Source: Tumebacillus amylolyticus (GTDB lineage Bacteria > Bacillota > Bacilli > Tumebacillales > Tumebacillaceae). Taken from it: 64,000 bases of DNA. Each line of letters starts with the position of its first letter. Position 1 is the first letter of the stretch. The stretch spans positions 372,001-436,000 of the forward strand of contig NZ_JAEQNB010000001.1 of assembly GCF_016722965.1 (NCBI RefSeq), given 5' to 3'. The notes below the pieces were generated by a model. That model had not been told where the DNA came from and searched no databases. It worked only from the letters and a program-made list of their open reading frames with translations. Shown piece after piece: positions 43,286 to 51,505 of the stretch. Position numbers and translations under genes: made by a program.

Positions 43286-44575
43286 TTACACGAGCATGCC
43301 GATTTTGCGCAGCGATGTATCGAGGACAGTATGAAGTTGGCGGAGGGTTTCGTTCGCGGAGATATAGTCGCCGATCTGTTCATAGAGGTCGGCCAGTTCT
43401 TCGATCGCCGAACGCAATTCGGAACGGTGGCCGCGTTGTTCGTGTAAGTGAATGGCGCGTTTGATCCATTCAATGGAGGAATGGGTGTCGCCTTGCTCAC
43501 GCTTGACACGGGCGAGCGATTGGTAGACGCCGGCCAGATTCTGGGCGTGTTCGGGGAGGAGGAACAACGTCTCTTGGCAGAAGGATTCCGCTTCTTGCAA
43601 TTTGCCGGCGCGGATATAGAGGCGGGCAATCTCACTATAGATGCGCAAGTTATCGGTAGGCAATTCGTGCTTGCGGTATTCCGCGAGGCATTCGTGCAGG
43701 AGTTCAATTCCTTCTAACAAATCGCCGTTCTGAGCTTCGACCAGCGCGAAGTTGACTTTCACTTCAATCGCTTGGCGAATGTTCTGCAAGCTTTCGTAGA
43801 TCGTCAGCGCATCATGGCAATAGTCGATGGCGCGGGAATATTCTCCGAGGTTCTTATAGGAATTGCCAAGTCCCAAGTAGACGTCCGCCAATTGGCGCAT
43901 GTTGGTGCTGCCGCGTAACAAATTGTACGCTTCTCGATAAAAGCGGACTCCGTCTGAGAATTCGCCCAGTTGATAGTGGGCATGTCCCAAGTTCGTAATG
44001 ATCCGTGCCCGAGTGAACGGGTCGATCTCTTTGACGCGGGAGAATGTTTCGTAGGCTTTGTGCCAATGATAGAGAGCAAGCGGGTAGTTTTCTTGTTCAT
44101 AGCGAGCTTCGCCTAACTTGTTCAAGCAAAGCAGGGCGAACGCATCGTCGTTCTTGCGGACCACCGTGTCGAGAACTTGCTCGAACAACTCGACCGCTTT
44201 CTCACGTTCGCCGCTCGCAAGCAACGCGTCGGCGAGGTCGTATTGCACTTCGTACACCATTAAGTGTGGGGCTGGATTGGAGATCAGGTCGCGAAACAGC
44301 GGAATCGCCATCTCGAAGTTCTTCGCCGAGAGATAGGCACGAGCTAATTTGTAGGTGGAGCTCTGTTCCATCTGTGTTTGCATGTCGGCTACGAAATATT
44401 CAATCGGCGTTTCCAACCGAGTTGCGATCTGTTCCAGTACTTTATGCGACGGGTAAGCTTTATCCGATTCGATCTGACTGATCATAGAGATCGTCACGAT
44501 CCCGGCGCCGAGCTCTTGCTGTGTCAATCCTTTACGAATGCGCAACTCACGGATTTTTTGCCCCAAAGAAATCAA
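43286..44575 (-). CDS. HTH-TPR regulator of RRNPP (NprR/Rap) architecture
   Basis: 429 residues from TTG 44575 (minus strand), preceded by AGGAGGG with proper spacing; longer starts would lack this site. An XRE-type helix-turn-helix is at residues ~1-60 (LGQKIRELRIRKGLTQQELG, SMISQIESDKAYPSHKVLEQIA). The remainder is a chain of about seven tetratricopeptide repeats (e.g. AYETFSRVKEIDPFTRARIITNLGHAHYQLGEF, LADVYLGLGNSYKNLGEYSRAIDYCHDAL). HTH followed by TPR is the layout of NprR, PlcR and related regulators whose TPR binds a secreted peptide taken back into the cell. Length is close to NprR (~420). The small peptide gene lies downstream on the same strand, and a 16-base dyad overlaps its own promoter. 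Confidence 0.85.
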   Translation of the reverse strand: MISLGQKIRELRIRKGLTQQELGAGIVTISMISQIESDKAYPSHKVLEQIATRLETPIEYFVADMQTQMEQSSTYKLARAYLSAKNFEMAIPLFRDLISNPAPHLMVYEVQYDLADALLASGEREKAVELFEQVLDTVVRKNDDAFALLCLNKLGEARYEQENYPLALYHWHKAYETFSRVKEIDPFTRARIITNLGHAHYQLGEFSDGVRFYREAYNLLRGSTNMRQLADVYLGLGNSYKNLGEYSRAIDYCHDALTIYESLQNIRQAIEVKVNFALVEAQNGDLLEGIELLHECLAEYRKHELPTDNLRIYSEIARLYIRAGKLQEAESFCQETLFLLPEHAQNLAGVYQSLARVKREQGDTHSSIEWIKRAIHLHEQRGHRSELRSAIEELADLYEQIGDYISANETLRQLHTVLDTSLRKIGMLV

Positions 44576-44639
44576 AGTACACCCTCCTAGTTGTTTAATG
44601 CGAGTCATGGTATACATCATAGACCGATTTAAGTTGATC

Positions 44640-44658
44640 ATTATAGAGTAAACTCTAT
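44640..44658 (-). promoter_or_regulatory. dyad overlapping the -10 of the HTH-TPR regulator promoter
   Basis: ATAGAGT and ACTCTAT (44643-44658) are perfect arms around AA. They overlap a TATAAT (44640-44645, minus strand) 65 bases upstream of the regulator gene. A repressor bound here would block RNA polymerase; autoregulation is plausible. The -35 is weak. Confidence 0.5.
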
Positions 44659-44715
44659 CACTTAAAGTACACCGATTTTTGAAACTTGTAAAGCATTTTT
44701 ATGTACGAGGCTTTC

Positions 44716-44745
44716 TTGCTTCTGATGAGTGGTTTGTGATATATT
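44716..44745 (+). promoter_or_regulatory. probable promoter of rpmE
   Basis: -35 TTGCTT (44716-44721), an 18-base spacer and -10 TATATT (44740-44745), 64 bases before rpmE. The dyad at 44643-44658 of the divergent gene is ~60 bases upstream. Confidence 0.55.
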
Positions 44746-44766
44746 ATTTTTTGCGTGTGAACAAAG

Positions 44767-44788
44767 AGCCATGGCAAAATCTATGGCT
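44767..44788 (+). ncRNA. hairpin in the rpmE leader, candidate ribosomal-protein leader
   Basis: AGCCATGG and CTATGGCT (one wobble pair) close a 6-base loop, 20 bases before the rpmE start and just upstream of the GAGGTGA site. L31 leader RNAs that bind the protein and repress translation are described in Firmicutes; the resemblance here is structural only. Confidence 0.35.
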
Positions 44789-44808
44789 AGGAATGAGGTG
44801 AACAGACA

Positions 44809-45006
44809 ATGAAAACTGATATCCATCCGAAGTATCATCTGACCACCGTCACCTGTGCTTGCGGCAACAAGTTCGAGACCGGTTCCGTTAAGGAAGGCCT
44901 CAAGGTCGAGATCTGCTCGCAGTGCCACCCGTTCTACACCGGTAAACAAAAGTTTCTGGATGCAGGCGGCCGTGTCGACCGTTTCAAGAAGAAATACGGT
45001 ATCTAA
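44809..45006 (+). CDS. rpmE: ribosomal protein bL31 (zinc-binding form)
   Basis: 65 residues. Cys residues in CACGNKF and [24 protein letters not shown] make the zinc-binding C+ form of bL31, a large-subunit protein at the intersubunit bridge. GAGGTGA precedes ATG 44809. It lies between a regulator and tdk in the rho-rpmE-tdk-prfA Bacilli order. Zinc-free paralogues (C-) are not in the window. A hairpin in its leader may be an autoregulatory element. A terminator follows directly. Confidence 0.97.
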   Translation: MKTDIHPKYHLTTVTCACGNKFETGSVKEGLKVEICSQCHPFYTGKQKFLDAGGRVDRFKKKYGI

Positions 45007-45019
45007 GACACGTGACAAG

Positions 45020-45052
45020 AAAGCAGGGCAGTATATCGCTGCCCTGCTTTTT
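45020..45052 (+). terminator. rho-independent terminator after rpmE
   Basis: AAGCAGGGCAG and CTGCCCTGCTTTTT around a 7-base loop. Confidence 0.9.
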
Positions 45053-45120
45053 ATGTTTCTATCGAAATCTGCGCTATACTGGTTGATATACATTCTTTGA
45101 GAGTTAGGGAGAGATCGCGG

Positions 45121-45741
45121 TTGCATTTCATGAACAAGCCTGGTTGGATCGAGGTCATCTGTGGAAGTATGTTTTCCGGGAAAAGTGAAGAGCTGATTCG
45201 CCGCGTGAAACGGGCCAAGATCGCCCGTCAATCCGTGCAGGTGTTCAAACCGAAGATCGATGACCGCTACCACCAGACCGCCGTCGTGTCGCACAGCGGG
45301 GAGAAGGCTGAAGCGTACGCGGTGGAGTCTGTTGCGGAAATTCTCGCCTTGATCGAACCGGAGATCGAAGTGATCGCAGTCGATGAAGTGCAATTCTTCG
45401 ACCGCGAGATCATCGCGGTGTGTCAAGAATGGGCGAACAACGGCATTCGTGTAATCGTCGCGGGTCTCGACCAAGATTTCCGCGGCGAGCCGTTCGGTCC
45501 GACGCCGGACTTTCTGGCGATTGCCGAGTATGTCACGAAATTGCAAGCGATCTGCACCGTCTGTGGCAACCCGGCGAACCGCAACCAGCGGTTGATCAAC
45601 GGCGAGCCGGCGGGCTTTGACGATCCGATCATCCTCGTGGGCGCGGCAGAAGCGTATGAAGCTCGTTGTCGTCATTGCCACGAGGTTCCGGCAGGTCGTT
45701 CGGCGTCTTGCTGCTCGCAAGAACCCGCGGTTGCCCTCTAA
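45121..45741 (+). CDS. tdk: thymidine kinase (type II)
   Basis: 206 residues from TTG 45121, which has AGGGAGAGA upstream at normal spacing; ATG 45130 is too far from it. The P-loop [11 protein letters not shown], the Walker B region VDEVQFFD and the tetracysteine zinc site (CTVCGNPA and CRHCHEV) define type II thymidine kinase. It phosphorylates thymidine in the salvage pathway. A -10-like TATACT (45075-45080) lies before it with no clear -35. It follows the rpmE terminator and precedes the sporulation lipoprotein gene. Confidence 0.95.
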   Translation: MHFMNKPGWIEVICGSMFSGKSEELIRRVKRAKIARQSVQVFKPKIDDRYHQTAVVSHSGEKAEAYAVESVAEILALIEPEIEVIAVDEVQFFDREIIAVCQEWANNGIRVIVAGLDQDFRGEPFGPTPDFLAIAEYVTKLQAICTVCGNPANRNQRLINGEPAGFDDPIILVGAAEAYEARCRHCHEVPAGRSASCCSQEPAVAL

Positions 45742-45818
45742 TCGATCCCCACACCAATTTCCAGTGTCTCGGCACTTCCTCTCGGGCAAGCTAACCGTAC
45801 CCGAAGGAGGTGACCTTG

Positions 45819-46481
45819 ATGCAGATGAACAAGTGGGTTCGAGGTCTTGCTGTCATGCTTGCAGTCGTCACGCTGACGGGCGTGACAGGTTGCACGAAAG
45901 GCGCTCAAGAGAAAGCGGACAACCGGTACGGCATCAATACGGTCGAAATTGCACCGGGTCAAGATTTGCAAAAGGTGCCGAACTGGGACAACAAGAACAT
46001 CGACATGGACGGTGACGGCGACCGAGAGCATCTCTCCGGCCGCAACAACATCGCCAACCCGTCGGTGGACTTGCGTTCCTTCGCTCATCCGGGCGGCGGT
46101 TCCGATCTGACGCAGGGGGTCTATCCGCATACGTTCACGGCGGACCGCATCGCCGATTTGGCGCATTCGGTCAACGGAATTGCGAATGCACGGGCGCTCG
46201 TCATCGGCCAGACGGCGATCGTGGCCCTGAATTTGGACAAGGGTGTCAAACCGGAGGCGCAGGCGAATTTGGTTCAGACGGTTCGTCAGCGAATTTTGGT
46301 GCAAGCGCCCGAGTTCAAGCGCGTACACATCACGGCGGACCGTGCGTTGCAACGTCGCGTGCAACGGATTGCCGACGAGATTCGTTCCGGCCATTCTCTG
46401 AGCATGTTCAACGACGACATCATGGATTTGACCCGCCGGATTCCGGCGATCGGTCCGTCGATGGCGCCGGCTATCCCTTAA
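45819..46481 (+). CDS. YhcN/YlaJ-family sporulation lipoprotein
   Basis: 220 residues from ATG 45819 (GAAGGAGGTGA upstream; the GTG at 45810 lies in that site). The signal peptide ends LTGVTGC, with Cys25 as lipidation site. The remainder (ADLAHSVNGIANARALVIGQTAIVALNL...) is the YhcN/YlaJ fold found in spore inner-membrane lipoproteins of Bacilli and tied to germination or spore coat. Position next to a gerABC operon supports such a role. It converges with gerC across a symmetric terminator. Function beyond spore association is not known. Confidence 0.85.
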   Translation: MQMNKWVRGLAVMLAVVTLTGVTGCTKGAQEKADNRYGINTVEIAPGQDLQKVPNWDNKNIDMDGDGDREHLSGRNNIANPSVDLRSFAHPGGGSDLTQGVYPHTFTADRIADLAHSVNGIANARALVIGQTAIVALNLDKGVKPEAQANLVQTVRQRILVQAPEFKRVHITADRALQRRVQRIADEIRSGHSLSMFNDDIMDLTRRIPAIGPSMAPAIP

Positions 46482-46492
46482 TACGCGAAAGC

Positions 46493-46530
46493 AAAAAGCG
46501 GAGTCGTCTCGAGCGACTCCGCTTTTTTTT
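46493..46530. terminator. bidirectional terminator between the YhcN lipoprotein gene and gerC
   Basis: AAAAAGCGGAGTCG and CGACTCCGCTTTTT form a perfect stem between converging genes, with its T-run overlapping the end of gerC. Confidence 0.9.
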
Positions 46531-47671
46531 ATCGGGTGATCCCGGTGCGGATGATGCGCAGTTCGAAGTTGACGTCGATGACTGCGTTCTCGTAGGATTT
46601 GCGCCACAGGTCGTACGTCCAAGGTTGGTCGTAGAGACGGGCGGCACGAATTTTGGTGCCGAGTCCCAGCGGATCGACATGGTATTTGTGTTGAAATTGG
46701 TCGATTAGGTCTTTCATGCGGGTTTCCAGCCCCGATTGGATTTGCTTTTCTACGCCCTTGGCCACTTTGTCGTCGGTGAGGTCGTCGTCTCCGGAGTATT
46801 CGATGACTTGTCCGGCAACTTTGACGTTGTAGGTGGCGTGGACGCGGCCGTTTTTCAACTCGAGTTTGCATTTGTTTTTGGTGGTGACAAACGTCAGCAT
46901 CACTTGGTCTTCTTTCCCGTCTTGGCCCTTGGTGTGCAAGGATTGTTTGATGTCGCCGCCCTCGCCCTTGCCGCCCAGGAGCAGCATCATTTTGGTTTCT
47001 TCCGGCGAGAGGGAACCCACGAATTTGTCGTTTCGAAACAAGGCGGTGCCGGCTGCCATAATTGTGGTTTTGTTCATCAAGCGCACATAAGGGATCATGG
47101 GATCGGCACCTTCGTCGTGATACATGCGTTCAAAGTCTTGGATGCTGGTTTTCGGGACGGCGTAGTTTTTCTGGGACTTTCTGAGCAGTTCATACAGATA
47201 GCGTCCGCTGGACGGACGTGTGGGGACTTTGCTTTTCAACAGATCGGCTGCCGGGCCGTCGGAGACGCAGAGCACGAGCGTTTTGGTGACGTTGACGTCG
47301 CGCATCAGCGTGTCCAAGAGGTGCCAACAGCCCTTGCGTGCGAGCATCTCCGAGATCACGACGACGCGCATCTGACCGGAAACCACTTGCCGGTCGGTGG
47401 AGAGACCGGCGTTCTCGCGGGCTTCTTTGGACAGGCTGCCCTTGGAGGTCAACGCCAACGTTCTGCTCTCCCCGGTCTCTTCGCCGATGGAAGGCAGGGT
47501 GAAGGTGACGAGCAGTCGGCCGTCGTCGGCAAGGTCGTAACCCGCGGTGAGGATCATCCCCAAATCTTCGAGGATGTAGGGTCTCGCACAGCCGGTTACG
47601 GCAACGGAGAGCGCGAGGGCCAGCAAGAGCGGGCGGGAGCGTTTTTTCCAAAAAGGGGTGGAAGTCTTCAT
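46529..47671 (-). CDS. gerC: spore germination receptor subunit C (Ger(x)C lipoprotein)
   Basis: 380 residues. A signal peptide ends VAVTGC with Cys28 lipidated. The remainder matches Ger(x)C proteins: ILEDLGMILTAGYDLADDGRLLVTF at the start, and YDQPWTYDLWRKSYENAVIDVNFELRI near the end. It is the outer-facing lipoprotein of the nutrient receptor in the spore inner membrane, assembled with the A and B subunits encoded upstream. The gene overlaps gerB by 4 bases (ATGA) and ends at the shared terminator. Which nutrient it answers to cannot be told from sequence. Confidence 0.93.
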   Translation of the reverse strand: MKTSTPFWKKRSRPLLLALALSVAVTGCARPYILEDLGMILTAGYDLADDGRLLVTFTLPSIGEETGESRTLALTSKGSLSKEARENAGLSTDRQVVSGQMRVVVISEMLARKGCWHLLDTLMRDVNVTKTLVLCVSDGPAADLLKSKVPTRPSSGRYLYELLRKSQKNYAVPKTSIQDFERMYHDEGADPMIPYVRLMNKTTIMAAGTALFRNDKFVGSLSPEETKMMLLLGGKGEGGDIKQSLHTKGQDGKEDQVMLTFVTTKNKCKLELKNGRVHATYNVKVAGQVIEYSGDDDLTDDKVAKGVEKQIQSGLETRMKDLIDQFQHKYHVDPLGLGTKIRAARLYDQPWTYDLWRKSYENAVIDVNFELRIIRTGITR

Positions 47672-48837
47672 GAGGCGTTCACCTCCTCTGGTTCTTCTTC
47701 TTCATCGTCTGAAGGCGGGGGGGCGGTGGAACCGCGTTTTCGAAAAAGGATGGCTGACAACAGGACGAGCAACGGCAAGACGCCCGCAACGATGCCGCCG
47801 ATGGTGCTGACGAGCGTTTCGAATTTGGTCAGGAAGTACACGTCTTTGCCCCAGATGCCAATCACGAAGGTGAGGGGAAGAAAGACCAACACCGATTTGG
47901 GCTCGTCCCATTTGCCGAATGAATAGACGTACCGGCCGGCCGCCCATAAGTACGTGGAGCAGGTGTTGACGACCAGAAACAGCCAGGTGGAGATGCCGAT
48001 GTGTTCGATGCGCTCGATCATCGGCAATTCGACGATCTGGTACATTTGCAAGGTGGGCGAGAGAATCTTGGCGATTTGTGCCGGGCTGTAAAAGCCGATT
48101 GAGATCACTGTCACGACCAGGTAAATGAACGTGGTAATCCAGATGCCGTAGGAGGACGCTTTCAGAATTGTTTTTTTGTCTTTGGCGAACGTATGGTAGA
48201 CCATCAAAACTTCAAAGCCGATGGCAGAGGCGGACACTTTCCAGGAGGCTCGAATGAGCTCCCAGAGGGTCGAATCATAGATCGGGAAGTAATAGTCGAC
48301 TGTGATCTCCCGCGCAGGGGCGATCAACAGAAAGACCATCCAGATGGTGGCGAAGAAGACAAAGATTCCAAATCGCCCCAAGATGCGGGCTCCGGCTGTG
48401 GCCGCGTAGAAGCAGGGCAAGAGCAAGAGGAGGTAAAACATGTTCGTGGAGGTCGTCGGGAACATCCACTGTTGAACGACTTCGATATAAGCACGTCCGA
48501 CCAGTGAAGCGACCGCGACGCAATAGAGTGCAAAGATGGCTCCCAAAAAGCGTCCGATCCATTTTCCATAGACCAGGTTCAAGATGCCGTACAAGTCGTG
48601 TTCAGGGAAGCGGCGGGTCAGCAAGACGATAAACCAAAGTGCCAATTGGACAAGCGCCCCTGTCATCAGGATCGAGATCCAACCCGAGTGGCCGGCTTCT
48701 TCGACGACGATTCGCGGCAGGTTGAACAAGCCGATGCCCACTTGGGTGGCCTGGACGAGAAATATGATCTCTGTGAAGCCAAGCGAGCGCAATTTGTGCT
48801 CGTCCGGTTTGGAGCCGCTCGACGAGGATTGGGTCAT
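47668..48837 (-). CDS. gerB: spore germination receptor subunit B (GerAB-type, amino-acid permease fold)
   Basis: 389 residues with about ten membrane helices, of the APC-like GerAB/PF03845 family: FTEIIFLVQATQVGIGLFNLPR at the start, and further helices such as GWISILMTGALVQLALWFIVLL. It is the probable nutrient-binding subunit of the receptor. The last residues (DDEEEEPEEVNAS) form an acidic tail. ATGA overlaps occur at both ends, with gerA upstream and gerC downstream, so the three are coupled. Ligand identity is not determinable here. Confidence 0.93.
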   Translation of the reverse strand: MTQSSSSGSKPDEHKLRSLGFTEIIFLVQATQVGIGLFNLPRIVVEEAGHSGWISILMTGALVQLALWFIVLLTRRFPEHDLYGILNLVYGKWIGRFLGAIFALYCVAVASLVGRAYIEVVQQWMFPTTSTNMFYLLLLLPCFYAATAGARILGRFGIFVFFATIWMVFLLIAPAREITVDYYFPIYDSTLWELIRASWKVSASAIGFEVLMVYHTFAKDKKTILKASSYGIWITTFIYLVVTVISIGFYSPAQIAKILSPTLQMYQIVELPMIERIEHIGISTWLFLVVNTCSTYLWAAGRYVYSFGKWDEPKSVLVFLPLTFVIGIWGKDVYFLTKFETLVSTIGGIVAGVLPLLVLLSAILFRKRGSTAPPPSDDEEEEPEEVNAS

Positions 48838-50450
48838 GATTGATCACCCCCTGTTGTCTCATCATCTGCTTGGGGCGGCGGTATGGTCGGGGAGATCGCA
48901 GTTTGTGTGCTTTCGTCGCGATACTGCATGCGTTGGCTGTTTTTTGGCGCGGTGTTCGTCGGACGGTATTTCATAAACGGCAACGGTGCACGAAGAAATG
49001 TGTCTTTCCAGTCGATCAAACGCAAAGGGGCGAACGGTGTAAAGTACGGGGACCCAAGTGATGACAACCGCAAGAAGTGAATCGCCATCATCGAATACCC
49101 GACGAACATCCCGTAGAGACCCCACCATCCGGCGAGCAAGATCAGGGGGAAGCGGATGGCTCGCAGCGCAGACGACATGACATAGCTTGGTGTGATGAAG
49201 GATGCGACGGTTGACAGGGCAACGGAAATGATCAAAATGTTCGAGGTCAGCCCCGCCGTGACGGCCGCTTGCCCGATGACGATACCGCCGACGATGCCGA
49301 TCGTTTGCCCGACTTTGGTGGGCAGGCGGGCACCTGCTTCGCGCAAGAGCTCGATGGTCGTCTCCATCAGCAAGGTTTCATAGAGCGGGGGAAACGGAAC
49401 GCGAGCTCGGGATTGCGTCAGCGGCACCAACATGTTGGTGGGAATCAGTTGGTAGTGAAACGTGACGACGGCGACATAGAGCGCCGAGAGCGAAATGGAA
49501 ATCAAGACCCCGATCAAGCGCAGGGTTCGGATGACCGAGGCGCTCAACCAGCGGTTGTCGTAGTCCTCGGAGGACTGGAAGAATTCGATAAAAGACGCAG
49601 GTCCTGTGAGCGCAAACGGGCTTCCGTCGTTGAAGATCGCCACTTTGCCGTCGCACAGGTGGGCGACGACCCGCTCGGGACGCTCGGTCATATGAAATTG
49701 CGGAAACGGCGAGTAGGGATTGTCATCGATCAGTTGGACAAAATCGCCGGCGTCGGTGAGGTTGTCGACATCGATACCCTCGATTCGGTCTTTGACCGAT
49801 TGAACGTACTCTTTGGGGGCGATGCTTTCCAAATGGGCGATGGCGACGAATTTATTGTTTAAGCGGCCGACGCGGGTGAATGCGATTTTGAGGTCGGTCG
49901 ATTTCACCCGTTTGCGCAACATCGAGAGGTTGATTTGGATCGATTCGGTGAACGCTTCTTGCGGACCGAGGATGACAGATTCGGTTTCGGAGCGCTCGAT
50001 GTTGCGTGCAGGTGGGAAATAGGTGTTGACGGCGTAGGCTTTGTTTGTTTTTTCGACAAAGAAAACACACCAGCCGTCGAGGACGAAGTCGACCGCTTTT
50101 TTGATCGTGTCCACGGTGACGACATCCATGGCGCCGGAGGTTTCGTTGGGCCGCAGGTTCTTGGGGTGATCGGTAATGGATTGGATTTGGGAGTAGGCAA
50201 ACTCCATCCAGTCGATTTTGATCAGCGATTCAATATAGGCGACGGTGACGGGGCAGTCGGTAATCTTGCCGGCCGTCAGTTCGCGCAGTTTGACATCGTC
50301 ACAGCCTTGGAAGCTGGCTTTCAGAGCTTTGACGTCCTCTTTGTACGAGCCGATCTGCTTCTTGGTAACCTTCGGTGTGGGGGGGACGGGTTCATGGACC
50401 TTGGGGCGACGATGCAGTTTTTTCAAGACCGTTTGGAACAGTTTGTTCAT
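48834..50450 (-). CDS. gerA: spore germination receptor subunit A (GerAA-type)
   Basis: 538 residues from ATG 50450 (minus strand), which has GGAGGGGT at proper spacing; the GTG 6 bases upstream is too near it. A long soluble N-terminal part (~300 residues) carries the family pattern DCPVTVAYIESLI, NPYSPFPQFHMTERPERVVAHL and DGSPFALTGPASFIEFFQSSEDYDNRW; several membrane helices follow, and a Pro/Thr-rich C-tail ends it. It is the largest subunit of a GerA-type nutrient receptor. It leads the gerA-B-C operon, is divergent from the DUF1385 gene, and no clear sigma-G promoter was found by eye upstream. Confidence 0.94.
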   Translation of the reverse strand: MNKLFQTVLKKLHRRPKVHEPVPPTPKVTKKQIGSYKEDVKALKASFQGCDDVKLRELTAGKITDCPVTVAYIESLIKIDWMEFAYSQIQSITDHPKNLRPNETSGAMDVVTVDTIKKAVDFVLDGWCVFFVEKTNKAYAVNTYFPPARNIERSETESVILGPQEAFTESIQINLSMLRKRVKSTDLKIAFTRVGRLNNKFVAIAHLESIAPKEYVQSVKDRIEGIDVDNLTDAGDFVQLIDDNPYSPFPQFHMTERPERVVAHLCDGKVAIFNDGSPFALTGPASFIEFFQSSEDYDNRWLSASVIRTLRLIGVLISISLSALYVAVVTFHYQLIPTNMLVPLTQSRARVPFPPLYETLLMETTIELLREAGARLPTKVGQTIGIVGGIVIGQAAVTAGLTSNILIISVALSTVASFITPSYVMSSALRAIRFPLILLAGWWGLYGMFVGYSMMAIHFLRLSSLGSPYFTPFAPLRLIDWKDTFLRAPLPFMKYRPTNTAPKNSQRMQYRDESTQTAISPTIPPPQADDETTGGDQS

Positions 50451-50514
50451 CGGCACACCCCTCCTTGGCTTGGTCCTCTATACTGTCTGCTTATCCGAAC
50501 CATTTTATGAGATT

Positions 50515-50543
50515 TTGACGGGTGGGGGGAGCTGTACTATAAT
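50515..50543 (+). promoter_or_regulatory. strong sigma-A-type promoter of the DUF1385-prfA-prmC unit
   Basis: -35 TTGACG (50515-50520), a 17-base spacer and -10 TATAAT (50538-50543), 44 bases before the DUF1385 gene, in the divergent gap with gerA. Confidence 0.75.
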
Positions 50544-50586
50544 TAGACTGTTATAGAGAGAGATAACGGGAGGAGGGTTTCACAAG

Positions 50587-51480
50587 ATGGAACCGCAATT
50601 GTATATCGGCGGTCAGGCTGTCATCGAAGGTGTGATGATGCGCGGTGGTGATAAGGTCGCAGTCGCTGTCCGGAAACCTGACAACTCCATCCATGTCGAG
50701 TCAGAAGTGCGTCTGGCGTGGACGCAGCGTTTCAAGTTCTTGGCCCTGCCGCTCGTACGGGGCACGGCTGTGCTGTTTGAATCGACGTTTATCGGTTATC
50801 AAGCTCTGAACAAGTCGGCGAACCTGTCCATCGACGAAGAAGGCGAGGAGCTGTCGAACTGGCAGATGGTCTTGACGATGATCTTCTCGTTGGGATTCGG
50901 TGTGGCGCTGTTCATTCTCGCCCCGCTCTATATCGCGAAATGGATCACCGACGGTGCGACCGGTACGGCGTTTGCTGCGATTGAGGGCGTTTTGCGCCTC
51001 TTGATCTTTGTGGCATATATGTGGTTGATCTCGCGGATGAAAGATATCCAGCGGGTGTTCCAGTACCATGGTGCGGAACACAAGACGATCAACTGTTTTG
51101 AAGCGGGTGAAGAGTTGACGGTCGAGAATGTTCGCCGTCATACGTTGATTCACAAGCGTTGTGGGACGAGTTTTTTGTTGTTTGTTATGGTCATTTCGAT
51201 CATTTTGTTCTCGTTTTTCTCCAAGGAAGGCATGTCCCATTGGGAGATGATGGCCTACCGCATCGGTTTGATGCCGGTGGTGGCGGGGCTTTCGTATGAG
51301 TTGATCCGCTGGTCGGGCAATTCGACGAACCGTTGTGTAACTTGGTTGGTGTCGCCGGGGATGCTGATGCAGCGCCTGACGACTCGCGAGCCGGATGACA
51401 GCATGATTGAGGTCGCGATTGCTTCCGTTCAGGGAGTCATGAATGAGGAAAAGCAAACAGATTCGACGTTGACTGCGTAA
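50587..51480 (+). CDS. DUF1385 membrane protein (YqhQ-like)
   Basis: 297 residues. IGGQAVIEGVMMRGGDKVAVAVR at the start and FQYHGAEHKTINCFEAGE are the DUF1385 signatures, the latter with conserved His/Glu/Cys that suggest a metal or catalytic site. Three or more hydrophobic stretches (MVLTMIFSLGFGVALFIL, LLIFVAYMWLIS, FLLFVMVISIILF) place it in the membrane. Function unknown; it lies just before prfA in many Bacillota. GGAGGAGG precedes ATG 50587, and a near-consensus promoter lies upstream. Confidence 0.9.
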   Translation: MEPQLYIGGQAVIEGVMMRGGDKVAVAVRKPDNSIHVESEVRLAWTQRFKFLALPLVRGTAVLFESTFIGYQALNKSANLSIDEEGEELSNWQMVLTMIFSLGFGVALFILAPLYIAKWITDGATGTAFAAIEGVLRLLIFVAYMWLISRMKDIQRVFQYHGAEHKTINCFEAGEELTVENVRRHTLIHKRCGTSFLLFVMVISIILFSFFSKEGMSHWEMMAYRIGLMPVVAGLSYELIRWSGNSTNRCVTWLVSPGMLMQRLTTREPDDSMIEVAIASVQGVMNEEKQTDSTLTA

Positions 51481-51505
51481 TTTATAGAAGAGGTGAGGAA
51501 CGACC

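Noticed and set aside
43286-44575. HTH-TPR gene as a prophage repressor
   Set aside because: No phage genes surround it; TPR content and the linked peptide gene fit a peptide-sensing regulator better.
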